From positions 62,001-126,000 of the forward strand of contig JAQMWT010000038.1 in the NCBI GenBank assembly GCA_029834535.1: a stretch of 64,000 nucleotides of DNA. The letters run 5' to 3'. Within the stretch, counting starts at the first letter, position 1. The number at the start of each line of letters is the position of its first letter. The stretch comes from Chrysophaeum taylorii (taxonomy: Eukaryota > Sar > Pelagophyceae > Pelagomonadales > Pelagomonadaceae). Positions 23,928 to 32,798 of the stretch are shown here, piece by piece. The position numbers were made by a program, and so were the translations under genes. The notes under the pieces are model-generated. The model was not told the DNA's origin. It searched no databases and saw nothing but the letters and a program-made list of their open reading frames with translations.

Positions 23928-24482
23928 CTAGCAGGCACCCCCTGGTTGTGAGAGGTCGAGTCGACGGCGCTTGGGGTCGGGCGACGCGAAGTGGAGGAGG
24001 GGGTCCTGGCGCGGAAGGAGGCGGCCGACGTCTCGGTCCTCGAGGGGCTTGCCTCCGCCAATGAGCGTCCTGAGGTCGGGAACGTCCCATTCTTCGTCGC
24101 TGTCGTAGTCGTCTCGAGGCGGAGACTCCAAGTACGGCCGCGCGGGCGCGGAAGACTGCGAGGATGAGGGTTCGGTTGGCTGCTGTTCGGGCGTGACCGT
24201 GTTGTATCGCTCGAAGAGCTGTTCGAGGCGCTGCTCGTGTCTGGCGCAGATGTTTTCGAGGCGACGCTCTGCCGCTCGCGGCGCAGACAGGTCGAGCTGC
24301 GACTCGACGTAGCCCGGTGCGGCGTGTTGATTAGCGGGTCGGCGGCCCAACCAGTCCCCCAAAGTCGGTGGGGACACGGGGGGGTCCTCGTCGAGACGCG
24401 CGATGTAGGCGTAGGCCCGCGCGTATGCGCTTCCGACTTGGTCGAGCTCCTGGAGCTTGCTTTCGAACTGGGCTTCGTCCAT
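23928..24482 (-). CDS. Unidentified acidic 184-residue protein
   Basis: The frame codes for 184 residues from ATG 24482. The first 30 residues (MDEAQFESKLQELDQVGSAY and onward) look helical. A middle segment, AERRLENICARHEQRLEQLF, is a probable short coiled coil. The second half is Pro/Ser- and Asp-rich (DDYDSDEEWDVPDL) and ends with a basic cluster (DPKRRRLDL) that could be a nuclear localisation signal. I recognise no family. It is divergent from the fucosyltransferase-like gene with only 29 bp between the two start codons, implying a shared promoter or overlapping 5' leaders. The 310 bp between its stop and the Tudor gene start contain a short CT repeat (about 23838-23850) and no gene. Confidence 0.55.
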   Translation of the reverse strand: MDEAQFESKLQELDQVGSAYARAYAYIARLDEDPPVSPPTLGDWLGRRPANQHAAPGYVESQLDLSAPRAAERRLENICARHEQRLEQLFERYNTVTPEQQPTEPSSSQSSAPARPYLESPPRDDYDSDEEWDVPDLRTLIGGGKPLEDRDVGRLLPRQDPLLHFASPDPKRRRLDLSQPGGAC

Positions 24483-24511
24483 ATACCCTGATCCTAGATA
24501 CTCGTACTATA

Positions 24512-26251
24512 ATGTGGTGCGTTTTGCGAGCATTGGGTGTCGACCTCTCACCGATCGAGCGGGTGCTCCCAGCGGCCGTCCCCGGATGCCGGCGCGTCGC
24601 CGTGTTCCGCGAGCCCGTCGCGATCGAGCTCGAGTCATCACATCGCCGCGAGCTCAGGACAGTCGACCCCTTGTCTCGCTTCGCTGTTGTTGGAGTTGTC
24701 GAAGAGCCAGCGGCGAGCGCCGTCGCCTTTGGGAAACACATTCCAAACGTGTCGTGGGGGCCCGTGTTTGAGGAGGTTGCGCGGCTGAATCCCTGGTACG
24801 TCGGGGATGGCGACCCGACCTACGAGTTAGCTTTGGCGCGAACCCTAGAAGACTCTGGCGAAACCGGTTTGTTCTACGCCCCCCCAGAAAGGCCGTGCCC
24901 TCGCGACGACTGGGGTGCCGACCGCTACTTGTGGCTGCACTCGTACGGGTTTGGGCCCCTCGAGCCGATCCGCGGCGAAGGCGTCAACGGCTGGCGAATC
25001 GTATTCGCGAGGGTTTTGGCGCTCGCGAAAAAATCGAATTCGTCGGTCATTTTGCCGTGCGTCCGGCACTCTGTCCTCGTGCCCTGCGGCGTGTCTGGCT
25101 GGTTGACGTCCCCGGATCCCCTCGAGAATTCGGCGGACGACGATTTTGTTCCGGAAGAAGCAAGAATATCGGGCGTTAGCCTCGAGATGCGCCGGTGGCT
25201 CGAGCTCGAATCTGCGGCGGCGAAAACGAAAACGAGCCTTTTTGATTACGACGACGACGCCTCGAGGGGCGTGAGGCACCTCAAAGTGTCGTCGGCGGAG
25301 GCCTATTTCGACGTGGATGCGATACAGCGCTTCCTCGGGTATCCGGTATTGTCCGTCGAATGCGCGTCGTTACTTCCGACGACGAAAATGCCGGTGACCT
25401 TTGCGAGCGCCAAGACTGCAAGGGCTGAGGACTTGTTGACGTCGACGGGCATAATAAAATTCGGAGGCGGATTCGACCTCGGAACGATGCGCGACGCCGT
25501 CCCGCGGAGCGACTACCTCGAGGTCGAGGAAGGTCCGCTTCGAGGATTCGCCCCTCGCCTCCACGCGGCAGCCCGCAAGTTTAGGAAGCTGCTGGTAGGA
25601 AGAGACAAGCCGGTGGCCGTCGTTCACTGGCGCTCGGAAACCCTCGTAGCACGGCGCGACTCGCGCGCGCCGGACGCCTTCCGCGAGTGCGCGACGTTGG
25701 TACTGAACCAAACCCGCCACCTCGTCGCAACCCACGCCGTTGTCCTTGTTTCTGACATCCCGTTCAAGCCCGAAAGGCCTTTGTGGATTTCGTTCGATAA
25801 TAAAGTCAAGAGAGCGCATCCCCAGACCCCAGCGCAAATCCGAGCCTTCCTCCGCGAATTTTTCCGCATTGGCGGCGTCAAATTGGACGCCCTCGCCGAC
25901 CGATACGCTAGTTACGACTTCCTCGACCTCGGCGCTTTGGGAATTATCGACCAGATCATCGCCCTCGACGCGGACCTCTTCGCAACCCATACCGACTCCC
26001 CGAACACGACGCTCGCCGAGTGGCCGGGCGTCGGCTTCAACGACTGCGGCTACGCGGGCCGCTTTATGCGCACCATCCTGACGCGCCGCCTCGCTGCGGG
26101 GGCAAAGGTCGCCAACTGGTACGTCCCCGTAGGCTTCCGCCCCCCCAAACAGAAACAGAAGCAGAAGCAGGAGCAGAAACAGAAGCAGAATCAGAATCAC
26201 CCCCCGCCGCCGAAAGATAATACCCAACGGACCGTAGTCGACGAAGACTGA
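24512..26251 (+). CDS. Putative GDP-fucose O-fucosyltransferase-like glycosyltransferase
   Basis: The 579-residue protein has features of the O-fucosyltransferase family. [10 protein letters not shown] segment (about residues 370-378) sits where GT65/GT68-type enzymes have their H.R.E nucleotide-sugar loop. It is followed by [13 protein letters not shown], a [22 protein letters not shown] segment split over the usual D..i...ad.F motif, and a final [14 protein letters not shown]. Such enzymes move fucose from GDP-fucose to proteins or glycans. The assignment rests on these motifs only. The C-terminus is an odd run of alternating Lys and Gln coded by a CAGAAG-type microsatellite (about 26150-26200). 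I chose ATG 24512 because upstream ATGs would run into the divergent neighbour. The stop codon shares one base with the first ATG of clpP. Confidence 0.5.
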   Translation: MWCVLRALGVDLSPIERVLPAAVPGCRRVAVFREPVAIELESSHRRELRTVDPLSRFAVVGVVEEPAASAVAFGKHIPNVSWGPVFEEVARLNPWYVGDGDPTYELALARTLEDSGETGLFYAPPERPCPRDDWGADRYLWLHSYGFGPLEPIRGEGVNGWRIVFARVLALAKKSNSSVILPCVRHSVLVPCGVSGWLTSPDPLENSADDDFVPEEARISGVSLEMRRWLELESAAAKTKTSLFDYDDDASRGVRHLKVSSAEAYFDVDAIQRFLGYPVLSVECASLLPTTKMPVTFASAKTARAEDLLTSTGIIKFGGGFDLGTMRDAVPRSDYLEVEEGPLRGFAPRLHAAARKFRKLLVGRDKPVAVVHWRSETLVARRDSRAPDAFRECATLVLNQTRHLVATHAVVLVSDIPFKPERPLWISFDNKVKRAHPQTPAQIRAFLREFFRIGGVKLDALADRYASYDFLDLGALGIIDQIIALDADLFATHTDSPNTTLAEWPGVGFNDCGYAGRFMRTILTRRLAAGAKVANWYVPVGFRPPKQKQKQKQEQKQKQNQNHPPPPKDNTQRTVVDED

Positions 26252-26961
26252 TGATGATGAACACGCTTATGTTGTTGTTTGGCTTTCTCTTGGGCTTGGC
26301 CGAAGCGTTTCAGGCACTCCCGTCGAGGACGACGGCAACAATAACCCCGCGGTCAAAGGTGATCATGATGCCGATCGGGGTTCCCAAAGTCGCGTACCGT
26401 GTTCCAGGGAGTCCCTCCGCCGATTGGATCGATATCTACAACAGGCTCTACCGCGAGCGCATCATCTTCCTCGGCTCGGAGATTGACGACGAACTCGCCA
26501 ATCAGATCATCGGGGTCATGTTATACCTCGACTCGGAGACGAGCACCAAGCCCATCTATCTCTACATCAACTGCCCGGGCGGATCCGTCATCGCCGGCTT
26601 GGCCATCTTCGACACGATGAACCACATCCAGAGCAAGGTCGTCACCATCAACGTTGGCCTCTCGGCCTCGATGGCCTCCTTTTTGTTGTGTGGCGGTGCC
26701 AAGGGTATGCGCCTCGCGCTCCCGCACTCGCGGGTCATGATCCACCAGCCGATGGGTGGCGCGCAGGGCCAGGCCGAGGACATCAAGGTCGAGGCTGCCC
26801 AGATCGTACGCATCAAGGAAAACCTCGTAAAGCAGTACGCCATGCTCACCGGCCAGACTCAAGAGCGCATCATCCAAGACCTCGACCGCGACAACTTCAT
26901 GTCGGCTCAGGAGGCCGCCGATTATGGCATCATCGACAAGGTCATCGACGTCCATGATTAG
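26251..26961 (+). CDS. clpP: Plastid-targeted ClpP protease subunit, nuclear-encoded
   Basis: This is a ClpP serine protease subunit, the proteolytic ring of the ATP-dependent Clp protease. The catalytic triad is visible: Ser in [11 protein letters not shown] (about residue 140), His in [11 protein letters not shown] (about 165) and Asp in [16 protein letters not shown] (about 214), so it is a true ClpP and not an inactive ClpR. The conserved [13 protein letters not shown] segment is also present. The N-terminus has a signal peptide ([14 protein letters not shown]) followed by Phe-Gln, the signal/transit border used for import into stramenopile plastids. Three ATGs stand in a row (26251, 26254, 26257). 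The first shares its A with the upstream TGA, so translation may begin at the second or third. Confidence 0.93.
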   Translation: MMMNTLMLLFGFLLGLAEAFQALPSRTTATITPRSKVIMMPIGVPKVAYRVPGSPSADWIDIYNRLYRERIIFLGSEIDDELANQIIGVMLYLDSETSTKPIYLYINCPGGSVIAGLAIFDTMNHIQSKVVTINVGLSASMASFLLCGGAKGMRLALPHSRVMIHQPMGGAQGQAEDIKVEAAQIVRIKENLVKQYAMLTGQTQERIIQDLDRDNFMSAQEAADYGIIDKVIDVHD

Positions 26962-27135
26962 CTAGCTAGCTAGCTATTATTATAGCATTCGCCGCCGCCG
27001 CAGCTCCGTTATAATAAATGAGTTTGAACTATTTCCGCGTCGTCGTCGTGGTCGTCTCTTCCAGCAGCACACCACCAGCAGCCTTGTTTGGTGGTTTGTG
27101 GTGGTTCGGGTGGCGACCGTAGTAGTACAACGAGG

Positions 27136-27222
27136 GTATAAATAGTATGAAAAAAAAAAAACCAAAACACGTCACGAGGGTATAAATAATAGTATGAAAA
27201 AAAAAAAAACAAAACACGTCAC
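27136..27222 (+). promoter_or_regulatory. Duplicated TATA-box block upstream of PPP1R11
   Basis: A block of about 43 bp occurs twice in tandem: GGGTATAAATA, an AGTATG segment, a run of 12 A, then AAAACACGTCACGA. The two copies differ by a few bases. Each contains a good TATA box (TATAAATA) and a CACGTCA motif that resembles a bZIP (G-box/CRE-like) site. The ATG of PPP1R11 follows 78 bp after the second copy. The rest of 26962-27299 contains GCTA repeats just after clpP and no gene. Confidence 0.6.
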
Positions 27223-27299
27223 GAGAGAGGAGGAAGGTAGCGCATTCGTGATCAACAACGGAGCGACCAAGAACAAGGTCTTTCTTTCGAAGGGGGCGG

Positions 27300-27665
27300 A
27301 TGGAGAGCATTGAGACGGAGACGGCCCCGAGCGTCGCGGAGCCCCAGCGGCTGGTGCTGCGGCTACGTCCGCGACGGCACATCACGTTCAGCGCGGATAC
27401 GGTGGACAACGAGCACATGAAGAAGCGATCTTCGAAGCGCTGCTGCATCTATCACAAAAGGCGCGAGTTTGGGGAGAGTTCGAGCGAGAGTTCGAGCGGG
27501 AGCGAGTGCGAATGCGAGGAAAAGGAGGTTGCCGTCGCCGAGCCGAAGACGTCGGCGCAAGATGTGCCGGGCGCCGGGTGGACGCGAAGAGGCGTCATCA
27601 GACCCGGCGCCGCCGCCGCCGCCTCCAAGCCAAAGGTGCCCGACTACCAGCGGTTCCATGCGTAG
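27300..27665 (+). CDS. PPP1R11: Protein phosphatase 1 inhibitor subunit 11 (inhibitor-3/Ypi1 family)
   Basis: The 121-residue protein carries the family's signature core (about residues 26-65): [20 protein letters not shown], then [20 protein letters not shown]. It includes an RVxF-like docking motif (HITF), the invariant VDNEHM and the Cys cluster. Members are small, mostly disordered proteins that bind the catalytic subunit of protein phosphatase 1 in the nucleus and limit its activity. The remainder is acidic and then Ala/Lys-rich, with no other domain. The length is normal for the family and the first ATG of the frame is used. A run of C (about 27693-27706) and a GATC repeat (about 27823-27838) separate it from the aureochrome. 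Confidence 0.92.
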   Translation: MESIETETAPSVAEPQRLVLRLRPRRHITFSADTVDNEHMKKRSSKRCCIYHKRREFGESSSESSSGSECECEEKEVAVAEPKTSAQDVPGAGWTRRGVIRPGAAAAASKPKVPDYQRFHA

Positions 27666-27873
27666 GACCGACAACCGACCGGGAGGGAGATCCCCCCCCC
27701 CCCCCTCATTCTCAAAAGGTCAGGGTTGAAGGTCAAGGTTTGTGCAAGTCAAATTGCGCCTCACAAAAAAGGAAGAGTTTTAGGTACATATAGAGGGAGG
27801 GAGGGAGTACTAGCTACACCTATCGATCGATCGATCGATGTTGCGGAGCTGAGGCTGAGGATAGTGGGAAGGG

Positions 27874-29166
27874 ATGAACGCTCCCGTATTCCATCCGTTG
27901 TCGAGCGATGAGGGGAAGGGCTCGCTGTGCGGTCTCCCGATGAACGTGCTCCAGGACTACCTGATGGAGGGCCTCGTGGACGATTTGGGGGGGGACGATT
28001 TGCTCGCGGCGCCCCCCCCCGAGGACAGTTCGGTCGAGGAGACGGAGCCCGCCGAGAAGGCGTTGCCGGCGTCGGTGTTCGCGGCCGTGGTGAAGAGCGA
28101 GGGGTTGGACGTGGGGGGGTCGGGGGAGGCGGGGTCGATGATCCGCAAAGTTTATCATCCCCTCGACGACGAGAACGTTGGCGAGTCGATGCCGCCGTTG
28201 CTCGGGAGCATGCCGCCGCCGATTTTGGAGCCCGAGGAGAAGAAGCGCAAGGTGGACCCCCCCGAGGAGGAGCAACGTCCGAAGACCCAGGCCCAGATCG
28301 ACCGACGTCGAGACCGGAACCGGATTCTCGCCCGGCGCACGAGGCTAAGGAAAAAATTTTTTTTCGAGAGCCTTCAGCAGCAAGTCGCCGAGCTCGAACG
28401 CGAGAACGCGATGCTCAAGGAGATCATGCGGAGCCACCCGGCGCTCGCGGGGGAGACCAGTCACCTGCACTCGCAGCCGTCTCCGGTCGTGACCGACGCG
28501 CGCGGCCGCGGGACCGAGCTCCTCACGCCAACAGATTTTGCGCTGATGCGGCTCCTCCAGAGCGCGCAGCGCAGCTTCTGCATCACCGATCCCTCGCTCG
28601 AAGATAACCCGATTGTCTACGCATCCCAGTCCTTTTTGAGCCAGACGGGCTACGCTCTAGACCAAGTCGTCGGCAGAAATTGTCGTTTCCTCCAAGGACC
28701 CCTCACGGATCGCGCGACCGTCGAGCGCCTCAGCCGCGCGATTGCGCGCGGAGATGACTGCAGCGCGACCCTCCTCAACTACAAGGCCGACGGAACGACC
28801 TTTTGGAATCAGTTGTTTATCGCATCTCTCAGAGACATCAACGAACGCGTCGTGAATTTCGTCGGCGTGCAGACCCAGGTCCCGGGGCCCACCCCGCCCC
28901 CCGACGCCTGCGGGGGCATCCAGCACCCCGCCGAGGCCGCGAAAGTATCGCGCTTCCCCCCCTCGCGCGTTCTCGTCCCTGCCTCCCCCTTTGCCTCGAG
29001 GATTGGTCGCTCCAACTCGCGAGATGCCGACGTCGACGACGACGACGACGACGACGACGAGCCTCCTCCTCAACTTGCGGCAACCACGGTCCCCAGCGAC
29101 CACCCCGCCGCGTCCCTCCTCGCCTCGCCCGTCTTCAACCAACTCCCGAAGACGCCAACGGGCTAA
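27874..29166 (+). CDS. AUREO: Aureochrome: blue-light receptor transcription factor (bZIP-LOV)
   Basis: The 430-residue protein has the domain order unique to aureochromes. An acidic N-terminus is followed by a bZIP basic region (DRRRDRNRILARRTRLRKK, about 143-162) and a leucine zipper (LQQQVAELERENAMLKEIM). After it comes a LOV domain (about 225-345) with the flavin-adduct motif GRNCRFLQG, whose Cys (about residue 269) forms the light-dependent bond to FMN, and NYKADGTTFWNQLFIASLRD. Aureochromes bind DNA at TGACG-type sites and change dimerisation in blue light, controlling branching, cell cycle or gene expression in heterokont algae. A poly-Asp run coded by GAC repeats lies near the C-terminus (about 29033-29062). 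The gene is intronless. I cannot say which aureochrome subtype it is. Confidence 0.95.
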   Translation: MNAPVFHPLSSDEGKGSLCGLPMNVLQDYLMEGLVDDLGGDDLLAAPPPEDSSVEETEPAEKALPASVFAAVVKSEGLDVGGSGEAGSMIRKVYHPLDDENVGESMPPLLGSMPPPILEPEEKKRKVDPPEEEQRPKTQAQIDRRRDRNRILARRTRLRKKFFFESLQQQVAELERENAMLKEIMRSHPALAGETSHLHSQPSPVVTDARGRGTELLTPTDFALMRLLQSAQRSFCITDPSLEDNPIVYASQSFLSQTGYALDQVVGRNCRFLQGPLTDRATVERLSRAIARGDDCSATLLNYKADGTTFWNQLFIASLRDINERVVNFVGVQTQVPGPTPPPDACGGIQHPAEAAKVSRFPPSRVLVPASPFASRIGRSNSRDADVDDDDDDDDEPPPQLAATTVPSDHPAASLLASPVFNQLPKTPTG

Positions 29167-29635
29167 TCATTTCATTGCGAGAGCGAGTTCCAGCGACGAC
29201 GAAGACGACAAGACAAGCGACTTTTCTTTTTTTTTTCCCCCCGCGACAACACTTTCTTCTTCTTCTTCTTCTTCTTCCGACCCGGTCCGTCCCGGTCCGT
29301 CCCGTCCCGTCCCGTCCGAGAGTGCTTCTCCTGTTGCTGGCCTCGCGGCCACAGCATCCTTGTACAAGAACACCCAGCACCGCCTCTCGCAAGCGTGCTG
29401 CTGCGCCGACACGACCACGCGCCCTGCCCCCTCATGACGACTGCACACGCCCCGCCGCGCTTCCTTTCCTTGCGGGGGTGCACCGCCGCCTCCCCCTTAA
29501 GGTGGGTGGCTGGGTGGGTGGCACCCACCCACTCACTCACCCACCTGACTCCTGAGCCCGGCGGGCGAATACTTCTGGAAACAAACAAACATATTTAACT
29601 TCTCCCGCGCGTCTCTATAAATATTCTAACGTACT
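29167..29635. promoter_or_regulatory. Intergenic region with pyrimidine tracts and a TATA-like box
   Basis: This 469-bp gap holds a T run and a TCT repeat (about 29222-29278), repeats of CCCGGTCCGT/CCCGT (about 29281-29318) and CACCCACT/GGTGGGTGGC repeats (about 29500-29545). CTATAAATATT occurs at about 29615-29625, some 10-20 bp ahead of the next ATG. I see no gene in it. Confidence 0.45.
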
Positions 29636-30361
29636 ATGGATGAATTCTGGGACTGCTATGAGCAGCCCTTATTAGAGCGCAGGGAGCTCGCTCCCGACGA
29701 GATCGAAGCGCAATTCCGCTCGATGACCCCCGGCGGCCCGCGGCGCGAGATTCTCGTGAACGGCATTCGTTTGTTCCCCTCGCTCGTGAATGAAGACGGC
29801 CTCTTTGGTGCCACCGGTGGTGAACTTTGGGACGCGGCGCGCCACCTCGCGGCGTGGGTTGCGCAGAACCGATTCGAGGGCACCGTCGTAGAGCTGGGGG
29901 CGGGCTTGGGCCTCGTTGGGCTCGTCGCGGCGCGCGAGAACAACGTTTTGCTCACGGACAACGACCCTGAAGTGCTTCGCAACCTAAAAAAAACCGTGCG
30001 AGCCAACGCCTCACGGGCCGAAGTCGCTTACCTCGACTGGACCCGCTCCGAAGCACTCCCGGACGGTCCGCTCGTCTTCCTCGCAGCGGCGTGCGTCTAT
30101 ACGCCTCACCTCGGAACGGCTCTCGCTGACCTTTTGGCATCAAAAGGCGGTCGCGCCGTCGTCCTTCAACGCCCAGACAGGCCGGGCTTCCTCGACGCAT
30201 TTCTCCCCCGGCTCGGAGACCACAATATACCCTACACCTTGATCCCCCTCGAAGCTGGCGCCTTTGTCCGTTGTGATATTTTAGGTCGGGGGCCCACAAG
30301 AAGTGTTGCTAAAAAAAAACGAGACAACAAGAACTACGACGTGGAGTCAGTAATAAAATAA
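29636..30361 (+). CDS. SAM-dependent protein methyltransferase of the METTL21/FAM86 (Methyltransf_16) type
   Basis: The 241-residue protein shows the class I methyltransferase fold as it occurs in the lysine methyltransferase family 16. ELWDAARHLAAWV precedes motif I (VVELGAGLGLVGLVAAREN, about residues 84-102), then VLLTDNDPEVLRNLKKTV (the acidic SAM-ribose motif) and VAYLDWTRSEALPDGPLVFL. The normally DxxY post-I motif appears as AAACVYTPHL, so the substrate-side residues differ from the best-known members. The family methylates lysines of chaperones, elongation factors and similar proteins in the cytosol; the target here cannot be told. The C-terminal tail is Lys-rich. Confidence 0.7.
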   Translation: MDEFWDCYEQPLLERRELAPDEIEAQFRSMTPGGPRREILVNGIRLFPSLVNEDGLFGATGGELWDAARHLAAWVAQNRFEGTVVELGAGLGLVGLVAARENNVLLTDNDPEVLRNLKKTVRANASRAEVAYLDWTRSEALPDGPLVFLAAACVYTPHLGTALADLLASKGGRAVVLQRPDRPGFLDAFLPRLGDHNIPYTLIPLEAGAFVRCDILGRGPTRSVAKKKRDNKNYDVESVIK

Positions 30362-30540
30362 GCAGTTGACAGTTTTGTGCCAAAAAAAACAACAACAACA
30401 ACCAAAAAAATCGGGATCTCGAGGAGGGGCTGGGCTATAGCTGATGATGATGATTTTTTCAAAAGAAGTCTGGAAGAAAAGGGTAAGCGTACGAAAATAA
30501 TCAGCGCGATGTTGTTGTGGTTGCGAAAAAGGCATTAGGC

Positions 30541-32355
30541 ATGACGAGCCAAGCGAAGAGCATGTCGTCGTCCAAGGTGCGCGTATACTGCCGCGTGCGG
30601 CCTCTGCTCGAGCAGGGTCCCGCGAGCAGTGTGAGCGCGAGCGGGCGCGAGGTGAGCGTGAACAACGAGCAGTTCTTCACGTTCGACGGAGCGTTCGGCC
30701 CCGAGGCGACGCAAGAAGATGTGTATGAGGGCATTCGGTGTGCGGAACTGGTGCGCGACGTGCTCTCGGGCTACAACGCGACCGTGTTCGCGTACGGCCA
30801 GACGGCGTCGGGAAAGTCTCACACGATGGAAGGGGCGGTCATCCCCCGCGCGGCGGCGTCGCTCTTCGAGGGCGTCGCCGCGGCCGACTCGAATCTCGAG
30901 TTTGCCATAAGCGTGAGCTTCGTCGAGATTTACATGGAGAAGATCCGCGATCTCCTCGACCCTTACGGAACCTCGTCGCTGCAGATTAGAGAGGACCCGG
31001 AAAAAGGCGTCTACGTCTCCGGGTGCGCGACGACCTTCGTGACGTCACAAGCCGAGCTGATGGACGCGATGAGCGAAGGCTTGAAACTGCGAGCCGTCGC
31101 GGCGACCGGAATGAACGAAGGCTCGTCGCGGTCGCACTCGGTGCTGACGTGCGGGGTCGCGAGACGAGACCTCGAGACCGAGTCCCGTCGCGTCGGAAAG
31201 CTGGTTTTGGTCGACCTCGCGGGCTCGGAGATGGTGCGGAAGACTGGCTCCACGGGCCAGCAGCTGGAGGAGGCCAAAAAAATCAACAAAAGTCTGAGTG
31301 CGCTGGGTCAGGTGATAACGGCGCTCTCGGACGACGACGTCAAGCACGTGCCGTACCGCGATAGCAAACTGACGCGCATGCTTCGGGATTCGCTGGGCGG
31401 CACGGCCAAGACCGTGCTGATCGTCAACGTCTCGGCGGCCAAGTCGAACGCGCCCGAGACAATCTCGACGCTCCGGTTTGGCCAGCGCGCCAAGAACATA
31501 AAAAATACGCCGGTCGTGAACGAGCGCAAGTCCGTCGACGAGCTGACGGCGCTCTTGCACAAAGCCGAGGCGGCGATCGACGTGCAGGCTTCGTACATCG
31601 CCGCGCTCGAAGCCAACTCGGCCTCGCCCGGCGACGCGACAATCCTCGAACTTCGCGAGAAAGCTGCCAAGCTCGCCGAACTACTAGAAGACGAAAAGTC
31701 CGAAAATCAGCAGAACGCCGCGCGACTCAAGGAGTTGAAGACGCTGTTGCGCGACAAGGAAAGAACCTGCGCCGAGTCTGCGGGCCTCGTCGCACAGCTT
31801 GAGAGAAAACTCGACGATCTCGAACGCGAGCTCGAGGATACGCGGCGAGACCACGCGTCGGAAATTAGAGAGAGAGATCTTCAACTCGAAAAATTGGCCA
31901 GGCTCGAAGACGAGCCGGAGTTTGTGAACGCGCCTAACATCACGGTCGACCACCAGCGAGACCGCTTGGTCGCGGACCTCAAGGCAATGACAGACCGCGT
32001 TGCTCTGCTCGAGCAGACCAACGTCCGGCCGGCCGTCGACCGCGAGCGCCAGCACGCCAACAGCCTAAAACACCGTCTCGAGCAGCTCGTCGCGGTCCAC
32101 CGCCAGCTCCTTCGCAAGTACGCCGCCCTCGAACTCAATCTCGCCGAGGCGGCGAAGAAGATATCTATGCGGGACGATCGCATCTCGAAACTCGAGGCCG
32201 ACCGCGCCAAACCGTCCATCCTCGACGACCTCGCCTCGCGCCTCGCCTCCCTCGACGCCAAACTCGACCCCAAAAACAAACGTCCCGAACTCGGTGTCGT
32301 CCGCACGCTCCGCGGCGGCGGACCCGGCGGGCCTACGCGAGCTTGGTGGGGGTAG
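30541..32355 (+). CDS. Kinesin motor protein, kinesin-1-like
   Basis: The 604-residue protein has a complete N-terminal motor domain (about residues 10-325): VRVYCRVRPL, the P-loop AYGQTASGKSHTMEG, switch I NEGSSRSHSVL, switch II LVDLAGSE, then NKSLSALGQVITAL and VPYRDSKLTRMLRDSLGG. The neck and stalk (about 330-570) are predicted coiled coil rich in Glu, Leu and Arg. The ending is short, with a Gly/Pro-rich tail and no cargo-binding domain I recognise. NEGSSRSH and the order of elements are closest to conventional kinesin (KHC), but the tail is short for it. ATG 30541 is the first ATG in frame; 30562 (MSSSKVRV) is also possible. Confidence 0.9.
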   Translation: MTSQAKSMSSSKVRVYCRVRPLLEQGPASSVSASGREVSVNNEQFFTFDGAFGPEATQEDVYEGIRCAELVRDVLSGYNATVFAYGQTASGKSHTMEGAVIPRAAASLFEGVAAADSNLEFAISVSFVEIYMEKIRDLLDPYGTSSLQIREDPEKGVYVSGCATTFVTSQAELMDAMSEGLKLRAVAATGMNEGSSRSHSVLTCGVARRDLETESRRVGKLVLVDLAGSEMVRKTGSTGQQLEEAKKINKSLSALGQVITALSDDDVKHVPYRDSKLTRMLRDSLGGTAKTVLIVNVSAAKSNAPETISTLRFGQRAKNIKNTPVVNERKSVDELTALLHKAEAAIDVQASYIAALEANSASPGDATILELREKAAKLAELLEDEKSENQQNAARLKELKTLLRDKERTCAESAGLVAQLERKLDDLERELEDTRRDHASEIRERDLQLEKLARLEDEPEFVNAPNITVDHQRDRLVADLKAMTDRVALLEQTNVRPAVDRERQHANSLKHRLEQLVAVHRQLLRKYAALELNLAEAAKKISMRDDRISKLEADRAKPSILDDLASRLASLDAKLDPKNKRPELGVVRTLRGGGPGGPTRAWWG

Positions 32356-32798
32356 TGCTGTCTGTCGAACATATAAGTGGTTGTTTTTTTGGTCAACACC
32401 GCTGCTAATAAGGGGCCGGGTCTGGCTCCAATAAAAGTGGGCTCCGCGCATTGATTCTAGATGCGGACGCCATCATCATCATCATCATCATCATCGAGGC
32501 CCGAGAAGCTCAAGCATAACGCACGAAGGTCTGCGCCGCGGAATTCGCATGCTTGAGCGAAGCGAAAGGCGGGGCAATGCTACTACTCAATGGCCCGCAC
32601 GAAGTCGCCTGTTGTTGTTGTTGTTGTTGTTGTGGAAAAACACTTTTTTATCTTCAACGAGTCTACAACTCCCCCCCCCCCCATTTTTGAATGAAGCACA
32701 CAATAAATAAATAAATAAATAAGCCTCGTTTGATTGGCCGACGAAAAATAATAAGAGAAATTGCTTGATTGATTTTGCCAAAGGTTCTCTAACCAACC
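32356..32798. promoter_or_regulatory. Intergenic region, microsatellite-rich
   Basis: This 443-bp stretch holds CAT repeats (about 32471-32495), TTG repeats (about 32610-32632), a C run (about 32671-32682) and AAAT repeats (about 32702-32722). Inverted pieces of the kind GCTCAAGCATAACGC / GCATGCTTGAGC (about 32508-32560) could form a hairpin after the kinesin gene. I see no coding sequence. Confidence 0.4.
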
